A stretch of DNA of 64,000 bases from Tabrizicola aquatica (GTDB lineage Bacteria; Pseudomonadota; Alphaproteobacteria; Rhodobacterales; Rhodobacteraceae). The position numbers and the translations under genes were made by a program. This document shows positions 34,041 to 42,025 of the stretch, piece by piece (position 1 is the first letter of the stretch; every line of letters starts with the position of its first letter). Below the pieces are notes generated by a model. That model worked only from the letters and a program-made list of their open reading frames with translations, was not told the DNA's origin and did no database searches. The stretch covers positions 62,001 through 126,000 of the forward strand of contig NZ_PJON01000003.1 in assembly GCF_002900975.1 (NCBI RefSeq). The letters are read 5' to 3'.

Positions 34041-34154
34041 GGCCGCAAGGGACTCCCGGTAAGGGGTTGGGAACGCTTGGTTAATCCGGGGGATTTGTGG
34101 CTGGATGGGGGGCTACACCCCGTATACATCGCGTATGCATTCCATGCATACGCG
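34041..34154. other. yqgE downstream region with 25-bp palindrome
   Basis: CGCGTATGCAT (34130-34140) pairs perfectly with ATGCATACGCG (34144-34154) around TCC. No T-run follows. Upstream, AAGGGACTCC (34047-34056) and AAGGGGTTGG (34061-34070) each match a stretch of one of the two 74-bp elements at 49952-50025 and 52723-52796, so this may be a degenerate relative. No gene is visible here. Confidence 0.45.
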
Positions 34155-34216
34155 CGAGCGGGTGGTGGGGCGTTAACCTTGGGGGGCGAATCGGGGGGGT
34201 GCGCTTTTCAGCCTTC

Positions 34217-35110
34217 TCAGAAGCGGAGATTCCCTACCCCACTGTAAGGTACAAGCAATAGACTGCCTTGGACTTTGTCTATGACCAGTATGCCATCACT
34301 GTTGGGACCGACTAGGTTGTAGTTTACCCCTGTACCGATCGTGATCTGAAAGTCTGGCGAGTTTGAGACATATCCAAACCGAAAGTAACCTAGGCTGAAG
34401 GAACAGATAGCTACGACTGAAAGCAGCGTAGGCAGTAAATCAGCATCAAATAACTCCGAGGGATCATCAATCGTAGTTTTCTGCTCATCCCACCAACGCT
34501 TCTTTAGGTCAAATATGTGGCCCGTTCCGTACATCTTGAAGATAAGAAGTGCGATGCCGATCACGCCGAAGACAACGATGAACAGCGCAGACCTTATCCA
34601 GCCGACGTAGAAGACCGAAAATACTAAGATCGAGATTAGACCTGATGCTGCATACTGGTATCGAGCATAGAGCCTAACTGGAAAACGCTCATTGAGTTTC
34701 TTTTGTTTGAAGTTTGTGAATCTCGCCTTGGCCCGGTCAAATCTTCCTGACTCTCTAAAGTGTTCAGCCATTTCTTGTGCGGTTCGGATGCGCCTTGAAA
34801 TCTTCCCAAATCCGGTGAAAGGAACATAGACGCGACGATAGCCTCTTCTATAGTACTTACTCTCAATCATAGATTCAAAAACATAGATGAAGATACCCAA
34901 AAATAGCTTTGGGGCATATCCTGCAAAGAAAGCTGCAATCGCCAACCCAGTTGAAAAGCTGGCGGTGAGACCTAATGTGAAGCGCACATCGGTGAACTGG
35001 CGACTAGCCTCGGGCATGCCTGCCAAAAAACCCAGAACATGCAAAGTTGGAATTGAGACAATCGTCAGGGCCGTCAAGCCAATCGAAATCCATCTAGAAT
35101 CGATACGCAT
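34217..35110 (-). CDS. low-GC orphan membrane protein
   Basis: 297 residues. There are four or five hydrophobic segments: two near the N-terminus (about 10-30 and 42-65), one near 68-82, a pair around 150-190 (GLISILVFSVFYVGWIRSAL, LFIVVFGVIGIALLIF) and one near 232-245. They are separated by a basic region (SKYYRRGYRRVYVPFTGFGK). Base composition is far lower in GC than all neighbours and codon use is A/T-tolerant, which points to recent acquisition. No ribosome site is evident at ATG 35110. No family is recognised. Confidence 0.65.
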   Translation of the reverse strand: MRIDSRWISIGLTALTIVSIPTLHVLGFLAGMPEASRQFTDVRFTLGLTASFSTGLAIAAFFAGYAPKLFLGIFIYVFESMIESKYYRRGYRRVYVPFTGFGKISRRIRTAQEMAEHFRESGRFDRAKARFTNFKQKKLNERFPVRLYARYQYAASGLISILVFSVFYVGWIRSALFIVVFGVIGIALLIFKMYGTGHIFDLKKRWWDEQKTTIDDPSELFDADLLPTLLSVVAICSFSLGYFRFGYVSNSPDFQITIGTGVNYNLVGPNSDGILVIDKVQGSLLLVPYSGVGNLRF

Positions 35111-35243
35111 GGCAAAACGTCATCCAAAAATTTTGAGTGGTGTTTACTGTGACATCCTTGAAGACATTAGACAACTGCCACTCGCTTCGTCAGGCGCTGT
35201 GAAATTTTGCTTGGGCAAATGCGGCGAAGGGGTCGCAGTGTTG

Positions 35244-35289
35244 GCGCACAATGAATGCGCACCCGACGAGAGTCGGGGCAAGCCCCGAC
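35244..35289. repeat. cluster of alternative hairpins downstream of the ALDH gene
   Basis: GCGCA (35244-35248) pairs with TGCGC (35256-35260). CCCGAC (35262-35267) can pair with GTCGGG (35272-35277). Alternatively, GTCGGGGC (35272-35279) pairs with GCCCCGAC (35282-35289), so the last two stems exclude each other. It lies eight bases past the ALDH stop and borders the low-GC gene. Probably a terminator or small dispersed palindromic repeat. Confidence 0.5.
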
Positions 35290-35296
35290 CTACGCG

Positions 35297-37636
35297 TCAC
35301 TCCCCATACGGCACCCACACCGTCTTGACCTCGGTGGCCTGGGACAGGAACGTCCGGCCTTCGCCCTCAGGCCCCATCCAGCTCCGCGCCTTCCCGTGGT
35401 TGACCCAGGTGCGTTTGAGGTTGCCGGCCGCTTCGCGCTCGATGAGGGCGGAGAGGGGGTGGGAGGAGAAGCTCCAGACTGCGTCGACGTCCATGTGGCC
35501 GGCGAGGGACTTGGCGAGGTCTTGCGGGGGGCCGGTGACGATGTTGACGACCCCGGGCGGCACGTCGGAGGTGTCGAGGATCTGGTAGAAGTCGGTGGCC
35601 GACAGGGGGTGCTGGCCGGGGACGAGGATCACCGTGTTGCCCATCGCGATGGCGGGGGCCATGAGGGAGATGAGGCCGAGGAGGGGGGCCTCATCCGGGC
35701 AGAGGGCACCGATCACGCCGGTGGGTTCGTTCATCGCAAGGGCGATGCCGCGGATGGGGACGGATTTGGCGTGGCCGTCGTATTTGTCGGCCCAGGCGGC
35801 GTAGGTGAAGAGGCGTTGGATGGAGGCGTCGACCTCCGAGCCGCCGGGTTTGCCGGTGAGGTCTTGGAGGCGCTGGGCGAACTCGGTGGCGCGGGCGGAG
35901 AGGTTTTCGGCGATGAAGTAGAGGACCTGCGCGCGGTTGTAGGCGGTGGTCTTGGCCCAGGATTTGGCGGCATGGGCGGCCTCAACCGCGTTCCTTATGT
36001 CCTTGCGGTTGCCCATGCCGACATGGCCGAGGAGTTTGCCCTTGGGGCTGTAGATCGGTTGCGAGTAGCCGGAGTCCGGGCGGGCCTGTTTGCCGCCGAT
36101 GTACATCTTGGCGGTGCGGTCGAGGGTGCCCGTTTGCGGGTCGGTGGGGGCCGCTGAGGTGGGGACGGGTTTCAGGGCGGCGGGTTTGTGGCTGGGTTTG
36201 AGGTAGGCCATCAGGCCCTCCCACCCGCCCTCACGCCCGAAGCCGGATTCGCGGACGCCCCCGAAGCCTGCGGCGGCGTCGAAGAGGTTGGTGGCGTTGA
36301 CCCAGACGACCCCGGCTTTCAGTTTGGGGGCGATGTCGAGGGCGAGGTTGATGTTCTCGGTCCAGACCGTCGCCGCGAGTCCGTATTTGGTGTTGTTGGC
36401 GAGTTGGACGGCCTCTTCCGGCGTGCGGAAGGTCATGGCGACGAGGACGGGGCCGAAGATTTCCTCTTGCATGAGCGGGGAGGCGGTGCCGAGGCCGGTG
36501 ATGAGGGTGGGGGGGTAGAAGGAGCCGTGCGCGGGCAGCGGGCAAGGGGCCTGGTAATGCTCGCCCTCGGGGTTTTCGCGGACGAGGCGGGTGATGGTGT
36601 CGAGTTGGATCGGGTCGACGATGGCGCCGATGTCGATGGCCTTGTCGAGGGGGTCGCCGACGCGGAGGCCGTCCATCCGGTGTTTGAGTTTGGCGTAGAA
36701 GCGGGGGGCGATGCCTTCCTGGACGAGGAGGCGGGAGCCGGCGCAGCAGACCTGGCCCTGGTTGAACCAGATGGCATCCACAAGGCCTTCGATGGCGGAG
36801 TCGAGGTCGGCGTCGTCGAAGACGATGTAGGGGGATTTGCCGCCGAGTTCTAGCGTGAGGGCCTTGCCGGTGCCTGCGGTCGCCTCGCGGATGCGCTTGC
36901 CGACGGAGGTGGAGCCGGTGAAGGCGATCTTGTCCACCGGGGCTTCGACCAGGGCCGCGCCGGTGGTGCCGTCCCCGGTGACGATGTTGAGGACGCCCTT
37001 GGGGAGGCCCGCCTCGCGCGAGATTTCGGCGAAGAGGAGGGCGGTGAGGGGGGTGTATTCGGCGGGTTTGAGGACGATGGTGTTCCCGGCGGCGAGGGCG
37101 GGGGCGACCTTCCAGGCCAGCATCAGGAGCGGGAAGTTCCAGGGGATGATCGCGCCGCAGACGCCCAAGGCGGTGAGGTCGGGGTGTTCACTCGGCAGGA
37201 GTTGGGCGAGGCCCGCGTGGTAGGAGAAATGGCGGGCGACGAGGGGGATGTCGATGTCGCGGCTCTCGCGGATCGGCTTGCCGTTGTCGAGGGTTTCAAG
37301 GACGGCGAGGAGGCGGGCGTGTTTTTGCGTGAGGCGGGCGAGGGCGTAGAGGTATTGCGCGCGCTTGTGGGCGGGGAGAGCGGCCCATTTGGGTTGGGCG
37401 CGGCGGGCGGCGGCGACGGCTTTGGCGACGTCGGCCTCGGTGCCCTGGGTGACCTGGGCGAGGGGTTTGCCGGTGGCGGGGTTGGCGGTAGTGAAGGTGT
37501 CACCCGGCGCGGTGAAGCTGCCGTCGATATAGTGGCCGAAGGTGCCGTTGTGTTTGGCGATCCAGGCGAGGGCTTCGGCGGCGGATTCAGGGGCGGGGCC
37601 GTAGGCCATGCTGTCGAAGATTTCCTTGATGGTCAT
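35297..37636 (-). CDS. double-domain aldehyde dehydrogenase (ALDH16 type)
   Basis: 779 residues, two aldehyde-dehydrogenase domains in one chain. Domain 1 (about 30-490) has IIPWNFPLLMLAWKVAPALAA, the KPAEYTP cofactor site, general base in LELGGKSPY and the nucleophile in GQVCCAGSR. Domain 2 (about 500-779) keeps the cofactor fold (MNEPTGVIGALCPDEAP) but has no catalytic cysteine where GQxC should be, as in known ALDH16 proteins, including a characterised one from Loktanella (from memory). Its ATG overlaps the stop of the small gene upstream, in an operon headed by deoC. A likely substrate is acetaldehyde from DeoC. Confidence 0.9.
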   Translation of the reverse strand: MTIKEIFDSMAYGPAPESAAEALAWIAKHNGTFGHYIDGSFTAPGDTFTTANPATGKPLAQVTQGTEADVAKAVAAARRAQPKWAALPAHKRAQYLYALARLTQKHARLLAVLETLDNGKPIRESRDIDIPLVARHFSYHAGLAQLLPSEHPDLTALGVCGAIIPWNFPLLMLAWKVAPALAAGNTIVLKPAEYTPLTALLFAEISREAGLPKGVLNIVTGDGTTGAALVEAPVDKIAFTGSTSVGKRIREATAGTGKALTLELGGKSPYIVFDDADLDSAIEGLVDAIWFNQGQVCCAGSRLLVQEGIAPRFYAKLKHRMDGLRVGDPLDKAIDIGAIVDPIQLDTITRLVRENPEGEHYQAPCPLPAHGSFYPPTLITGLGTASPLMQEEIFGPVLVAMTFRTPEEAVQLANNTKYGLAATVWTENINLALDIAPKLKAGVVWVNATNLFDAAAGFGGVRESGFGREGGWEGLMAYLKPSHKPAALKPVPTSAAPTDPQTGTLDRTAKMYIGGKQARPDSGYSQPIYSPKGKLLGHVGMGNRKDIRNAVEAAHAAKSWAKTTAYNRAQVLYFIAENLSARATEFAQRLQDLTGKPGGSEVDASIQRLFTYAAWADKYDGHAKSVPIRGIALAMNEPTGVIGALCPDEAPLLGLISLMAPAIAMGNTVILVPGQHPLSATDFYQILDTSDVPPGVVNIVTGPPQDLAKSLAGHMDVDAVWSFSSHPLSALIEREAAGNLKRTWVNHGKARSWMGPEGEGRTFLSQATEVKTVWVPYGE

Positions 37637-37959
37637 GGGCTTGCCTGCTGGTCTGAGAACACGGAATGGCCAAGCGCCTGTTCAAGGTCGGCGCGGCGGG
37701 TGAGGCCGGAGCGGAGGATGCCCTGAGTGACGAAGCGGGCGAGGTCGATCTTGGAGAGGCTAGGAAGCGCGGGAACCTCGACGGGGAGAGTTTCGCGCAT
37801 GCGGGCGGTGAACAGCGCGACCTGATCGGCGAGGGGCAGGTCGTCGGGGAACTTGTGCTGGTCCTGGAAGAAGTTCCACTTCCGCGCGCAGAAAAGGACA
37901 GCCCGTTCTTCGGGCGGGAATGGGTCGCCTGCGGCGAGCTTGCGCGTGAAGGGCCACAT
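37633..37959 (-). CDS. small protein of unknown function between deoC and ALDH
   Basis: 108 residues, mostly helical, no signal peptide or membrane helix. Recognisable features are an N-terminal MWPFTRKLAAGDPFPPEERA and a Leu-rich C-terminal half (LSKIDLARFVTQGILRSGLT). It begins four bases after deoC and its stop overlaps the ALDH start (ATGA), so all three genes are coupled. It may be an accessory factor to one of these enzymes; no family is recognised. Confidence 0.75.
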   Translation of the reverse strand: MWPFTRKLAAGDPFPPEERAVLFCARKWNFFQDQHKFPDDLPLADQVALFTARMRETLPVEVPALPSLSKIDLARFVTQGILRSGLTRRADLEQALGHSVFSDQQASP

Positions 37960-37963
37960 AGCC

Positions 37964-38953
37964 TCAGCCCATCGCGTGGCGGTTGGCGGCAGAGTAGTGG
38001 CCGGTCAGGTGGTGTTCCAGCTGGCGCTCGATATCCCCAAGAAGAGAGGAGGCGCCGAAGCGGAAGAGGTCGGGTTGCAACCAGGGGTGGCCGAGTTCGT
38101 CTTTCATCAGGCTAAGGTAGACCAGCGCGTCCTTGGCCTTGGCGATGCCGCCGGCAGGCTTGTAGCCGACCTTGAAGCCCGTGCGCTCCTGATAATCGCG
38201 GATGGCGCGGATCATGGTCAGGGAGACGGGGAGGGTGGCGTTGACCGCCTCTTTCCCGGTGGAGGTCTTGATGAAATCCGCCCCCGCCATCATGCAGATC
38301 AGACTGGCGCGGGCGACGTTGCGCAGCGTCCCAAGCTCGCCCGTCGCAAGAATCGCCTTAACATGCGCATCGCCGCAGGCTTCGCGCATGTCGCGCATCT
38401 CATCGTAAAGCGCCTGCCAGTTCTGGGTCAGGACATGGCGGCGCGAGATGACGATGTCGATCTCCTTCGCGCCCGCCTTCACGCTTTCGCCGATCTCGGC
38501 AATCCGCAGCTTGTAGGGCGAAAGGCCCGCCGGAAAGCCGGTTGAGACAGCGGCGACGGGGATGCTCGTCCCCTCCAACGCGCGAACGGCGGGTTCCACC
38601 ATCTCGTGGTAGACGCAGACTGCGCCGACGGTCAGGCCGGACATCCCCAGTTTCTCCAGCATCCACGGGGCGACGGGCTGGCGGGCCTTGGCGCACAGAC
38701 GCTGCACGCGGCCTGCGGTGTCGTCGCCCGACAGTGTGGTCAGGTCGATCAGACTGATCGCCTTCAGCAGCCAGGCGGCCTGGTACTCCTTCTTCACGCT
38801 ACGGCGACCGGGAAGGGTCGCGGCGCGGCGTTCGATGGCCGAGGTATTGGCCTGGACCGAGGCGACCCAGTCCAGATCCAGCGCCATGCCGGGGTTTCGG
38901 GCATGGGTGACCTGCGGCAGAAGGCCCGCTTGGGCCGGTGTCAGCGTGTTCAT
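37964..38953 (-). CDS. deoC: deoxyribose-phosphate aldolase
   Basis: 329 residues of the class I aldolase DERA, which splits 2-deoxyribose 5-phosphate into glyceraldehyde 3-phosphate and acetaldehyde. The Schiff-base lysine lies in FIKTSTGKEAVNAT and the second active-site lysine in GYKPAGGIAKAKD; the acid pair is near EIDIVISRR. The protein is of the longer eukaryote-like type. ATG 38953 (GGGGAT upstream) is chosen; the family N-terminus begins there. It heads the three-gene deoC-unknown-ALDH run. Confidence 0.93.
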   Translation of the reverse strand: MNTLTPAQAGLLPQVTHARNPGMALDLDWVASVQANTSAIERRAATLPGRRSVKKEYQAAWLLKAISLIDLTTLSGDDTAGRVQRLCAKARQPVAPWMLEKLGMSGLTVGAVCVYHEMVEPAVRALEGTSIPVAAVSTGFPAGLSPYKLRIAEIGESVKAGAKEIDIVISRRHVLTQNWQALYDEMRDMREACGDAHVKAILATGELGTLRNVARASLICMMAGADFIKTSTGKEAVNATLPVSLTMIRAIRDYQERTGFKVGYKPAGGIAKAKDALVYLSLMKDELGHPWLQPDLFRFGASSLLGDIERQLEHHLTGHYSAANRHAMG

Positions 38954-39044
38954 CGGGCATCCCCAGGGTGACCGGGCGACGATGCCACGCGGGGCGCAGT
39001 CGGGCAAGGGCCGGGGCTGCGGATTTCTGACCGTATGGTCAAAT

Positions 39045-39419
39045 TCAGGGGTCGGCGCGTTCCTCGGCCAAGGTGGCCCAGGGTTGGCCGGTACCGCTGT
39101 CGGGCATGCCCGGATCGGCCTCGCCGCGCAGGATCAGGGTCTTGGCCAGGAACAGGGCCGAAACCGGCGCGGTCAGCAGCAGGAACAGCGTGATCAACAA
39201 CTCCTGCCAGCTGATCTGGCCCTGCCCCAGAAGATCCAGCGCCGAGACCAGAAGCGCCGCGCCGACGCCGATCGTGGTGGCCTTGGTCGGTGCGTGCAAC
39301 CGCTGCATCGGCCGGGGCAGGCGCAGCAAGCCGTAACTTCCGACCAGCGCGAAGATGCCGCCACCGATCAGGATGGCCGAGAGGAACAGGTCAAGCGCGG
39401 TGTCCAGCAAGGGGGTCAT
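39045..39419 (-). CDS. phaG: cation/proton antiporter subunit G
   Basis: 124 residues, three membrane helices. It contains the MnhG/PhaG pattern: GGGIFALVGSYGLLRLPRP, RLHAPTKATTIGVGAALLVS and ELLITLFLLLTAPVSA. It is a small subunit of the Mrp/Pha complex, which exchanges Na+ or K+ for protons. ATG 39419 overlaps the phaF stop (ATGA). It is the last gene of the operon. Confidence 0.92.
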   Translation of the reverse strand: MTPLLDTALDLFLSAILIGGGIFALVGSYGLLRLPRPMQRLHAPTKATTIGVGAALLVSALDLLGQGQISWQELLITLFLLLTAPVSALFLAKTLILRGEADPGMPDSGTGQPWATLAEERADP

Positions 39420-39688
39420 TCGATGATGCTCCCGCGCAAGAGGTACTTGCAGTAGGCCACCGTGCCGACAAAGCCGGTCAGAGCGAACAGGACCGCGACC
39501 TCCAGATACAGCCCGGTGCCGGCCCAGATGCCATAGGCCACCACCAGCGCGATGGCGTTCACCGCCATGGTGTCCAGCGTCACGATCCGGTCGGTCAGCG
39601 TGGGCGCCGTGGCCAGCCGCCACAGGTTCAGCACCAGCGAGACCGCGATGGCGGCCAGAAAGAAGGTCAGGGCATGGGGCAGGATCAT
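39416..39688 (-). CDS. phaF: cation/proton antiporter subunit F
   Basis: 90 residues, three membrane helices, with the MnhF/PhaF stretch RLATAPTLTDRIVTLDTMAV and TGFVGTVAYCKYLLRG. ATG 39688 overlaps the phaE stop. Any longer form would read into phaE in another frame and is not real. Part of the six-gene pha complex. Confidence 0.92.
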   Translation of the reverse strand: MILPHALTFFLAAIAVSLVLNLWRLATAPTLTDRIVTLDTMAVNAIALVVAYGIWAGTGLYLEVAVLFALTGFVGTVAYCKYLLRGSIIE

Positions 39689-40173
39689 GCGAATATCCTT
39701 TGCAGCCGGGCCTCGTAACGGGCCTTGATGTCGTCGCGCACCGCGTCGGGGTCGGGGGCGTGAAGGGCGTGGACCAGCAGCGCCCGCCCACAGGCCGACA
39801 TGTCGGCGGTCAGCGTGCCGGGCGTCATGGTGATCGTCCCGGCCAAAAGGCTGATCGCCTCGGGCTGGGTCAACTCCAGCGGCACCGTGATCCAGGCCGA
39901 GCGGATGCGGTCGCGCGGCATGAACAGCACGATCCGCGCCACCTGGAAATTGGCGACGATCACGTCCCACAGCACCAGCACCGCATAGGCGGCCAGCGCG
40001 AAGGGCCGCTGGATGCGTGGCCGGTCCGGCCACCAGGTCGATGTGATCAGCGGGATCACCGTGCCCAGGATGACCGCCATGACCAGGCTTCCGATCTTCC
40101 ATTGGTTCACCAGCAGGAACCACAGCACGATCAGGGTCAGGGTCAGATAGGGATGCGGGAACAACCGTCTCAT
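39685..40173 (-). CDS. phaE: cation/proton antiporter subunit E
   Basis: 162 residues with two or three N-terminal membrane helices and a cytoplasmic domain. MnhE/PhaE landmarks are VIVANFQVARIVLFMPRDRI, ISLLAGTITMTPGTLTADMS and LLVHALHAPDPDAVRDDIKA. ATG 40173 overlaps the phaD stop (ATGA), and its own stop overlaps phaF. Confidence 0.93.
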   Translation of the reverse strand: MRRLFPHPYLTLTLIVLWFLLVNQWKIGSLVMAVILGTVIPLITSTWWPDRPRIQRPFALAAYAVLVLWDVIVANFQVARIVLFMPRDRIRSAWITVPLELTQPEAISLLAGTITMTPGTLTADMSACGRALLVHALHAPDPDAVRDDIKARYEARLQRIFA

Positions 40174-41660
40174 GCGCCGCCCTCCAGCCGGTTTGCGGCG
40201 ATATAGCCTTGCGGCGCGTACAGCGTCTCGGCCGTGGCGGCCAGCCAGTCGGTCACCGGCCCGGCGAAGACCGTCAGCCCGACCAGCCCGGCCAGCAGGG
40301 CGAAGGCGGCCGCCAAGGCCAGCGGCTCATGCGGGGCGGGCGAGGGCGAGGGGCCGCCCTTCCAGAACACCAGCGAGCCGGCGCGGGAAAAGCCCAGGAT
40401 CATCACGAAGGATGACACCAGCACCACCGACCAGACCAGTCCGGCCTGACCGCGAAGCGCGTCCAGCACCAGAAGCTTGCCCAGGAACCCCGACAAGGGC
40501 GGCATCCCCACCATCGCCACCGCTCCGACCAGGAACAGCGCGGCCAGCGGCCCCGACCCGGCGACGGGCGCGGGCGCGTCCAGCCCGGCATGGGCGCGGC
40601 GGCGGGTGACGAGGTCCGCCACCAGGAACATCAGCGCCGTGGCCAGGGTGGAATGCAGGATGTAGTACAGCGCCGCCGTCGTCGCCTGCGGGGTGAAGGC
40701 CGAGATCGCCAGGAAGGCCGTCCCCATCGAGGCGATGGCGCCAAAGGCCACCAGACGCGGCAGGGTGCGGGCCCCCAGCACTCCCGCCGCCCCCAGCGCC
40801 AGCGTCACCAGCGCCGCCGGTTGCAGCAGGGTGGACAGCAGCGGGCCAGTTGCCGGCAGGTCGGCCGGAAAGATCAGCGTGCCGGCGCGCAGGGTGGCAT
40901 AGGCGCCTATCTTGGTCATCACCGCGAACATCGCCGCGACGACCCCCGGCGCGTTGGCATAGGTGCCCGGCAGCCAGAACTGCAAGGGCACCAGCGCACC
41001 CTTGATCGCAAAGACCAGGATCAGCAGGACCGCCGCCGTGCGCAGCAGGGCCGCATCGCCCTCGGGCAGGGTGGGCAGCTTCACGGCCAGGTCGGCCATG
41101 TTCAGCGTGCCGGTGACCGCATAGATCAGCGCCAGCGCCAGCAGGAACAGGGACGAGCCGATCAGGTTGAACGCGATGTACTGCACCCCCGCCCGGGTCC
41201 GCGCGCCGCCGCCACCGTGGATCATCAGCCCATAGGACGCGATCAGCAGAACCTCGAAGAACACGAACAGGTTGAAGGCGTCCCCGGTCAGGAAAGCACC
41301 GCCGATCCCCATCAGCAGGAATTGCAGCAGCGGGTGGAAATGCGCGCCCTTGGCGTCCCAGCCGGACCCGATGGCGTACAGGACCACGGGCAACGCGAGG
41401 CCCGCAAGCAGGACCACCATCAGCGCCGACAGCCGGTCCAGCACCAGAACGATCCCGAACGGCGCGGGCCAGTCGCCCAGGAAATAGGCCTCGGGTCCTT
41501 GGGTTGCGGCGGCCAGCAGCGCCCAGGCGATGCCGTTCAGCCCCAGGATCGCGGCAAGCGACAACAGGCGCTGCGCGGCAAGCTGTCCGCGGAACGCCGT
41601 GACCATGATCGCGGCCACCAGCGCGGGCAGGACGATCGGGGCGATGATCCAGTGACTCAT
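40170..41660 (-). CDS. phaD: cation/proton antiporter subunit D
   Basis: 496 residues, about 14 membrane helices, a homologue of the proton-pumping NuoL/M/N subunits of complex I. The core shows FFEVLLIASYGLMIHGG, ALIYAVTGTLNMADLAVKL, then KGALVPLQFWLPGTYANAPG with the buried lysine typical of this group. Coupled by ATGA overlaps to phaC and phaE. Confidence 0.93.
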   Translation of the reverse strand: MSHWIIAPIVLPALVAAIMVTAFRGQLAAQRLLSLAAILGLNGIAWALLAAATQGPEAYFLGDWPAPFGIVLVLDRLSALMVVLLAGLALPVVLYAIGSGWDAKGAHFHPLLQFLLMGIGGAFLTGDAFNLFVFFEVLLIASYGLMIHGGGGARTRAGVQYIAFNLIGSSLFLLALALIYAVTGTLNMADLAVKLPTLPEGDAALLRTAAVLLILVFAIKGALVPLQFWLPGTYANAPGVVAAMFAVMTKIGAYATLRAGTLIFPADLPATGPLLSTLLQPAALVTLALGAAGVLGARTLPRLVAFGAIASMGTAFLAISAFTPQATTAALYYILHSTLATALMFLVADLVTRRRAHAGLDAPAPVAGSGPLAALFLVGAVAMVGMPPLSGFLGKLLVLDALRGQAGLVWSVVLVSSFVMILGFSRAGSLVFWKGGPSPSPAPHEPLALAAAFALLAGLVGLTVFAGPVTDWLAATAETLYAPQGYIAANRLEGGA

Positions 41661-42025
41661 GCCCCGGCCTCCGGTCCTTCGCCACGTCCGGCGGTTTCGT
41701 CCCGCGCGTCCAGGTCGATCCGGTCATGCCCGGCCTGAAGATGCCCGCCGATGGCCATCATCATCATCACTGCCGTCATCCCGAACGAGATCACGATGGC
41801 CGTCAGCACCAGCGCCTGCGGCAGGGGATCGGAATAGGTCTCGCTGCGCCCCAGGATCGGCGCAGAGTTAACCGCCAGCCGGCCCGAAGCGAACAGGAAC
41901 AGGTTCACCGCATAGGACAGGAAGGTCAGCCCCAGGATGACCGGAAAGGTGCGCAAACGCAGGGTCAGATAGATGCCCACTGCGGTCAGGATGCCGATGG
42001 CACTGGCGACAAGGGCTTCCATCAC
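41657..42025 (-). CDS. phaC: cation/proton antiporter subunit C
   Basis: 122 residues, three membrane helices, homologous to NuoK. It shows VGIYLTLRLRTFPVILGLTF and DPLPQALVLTAIVISFGMTA. It overlaps phaAB and phaD at start and stop. The C-terminus is a charged tail (RIDLDARDETAGRGEGPEA). Confidence 0.92.
   Translation of the reverse strand: MMEALVASAIGILTAVGIYLTLRLRTFPVILGLTFLSYAVNLFLFASGRLAVNSAPILGRSETYSDPLPQALVLTAIVISFGMTAVMMMMAIGGHLQAGHDRIDLDARDETAGRGEGPEAGA

Noticed and set aside
39689-40123. Upstream extension of phaF into phaE territory
   Set aside because: Alternative-frame reading of phaE; true starts are set by ATGA overlaps and family length.
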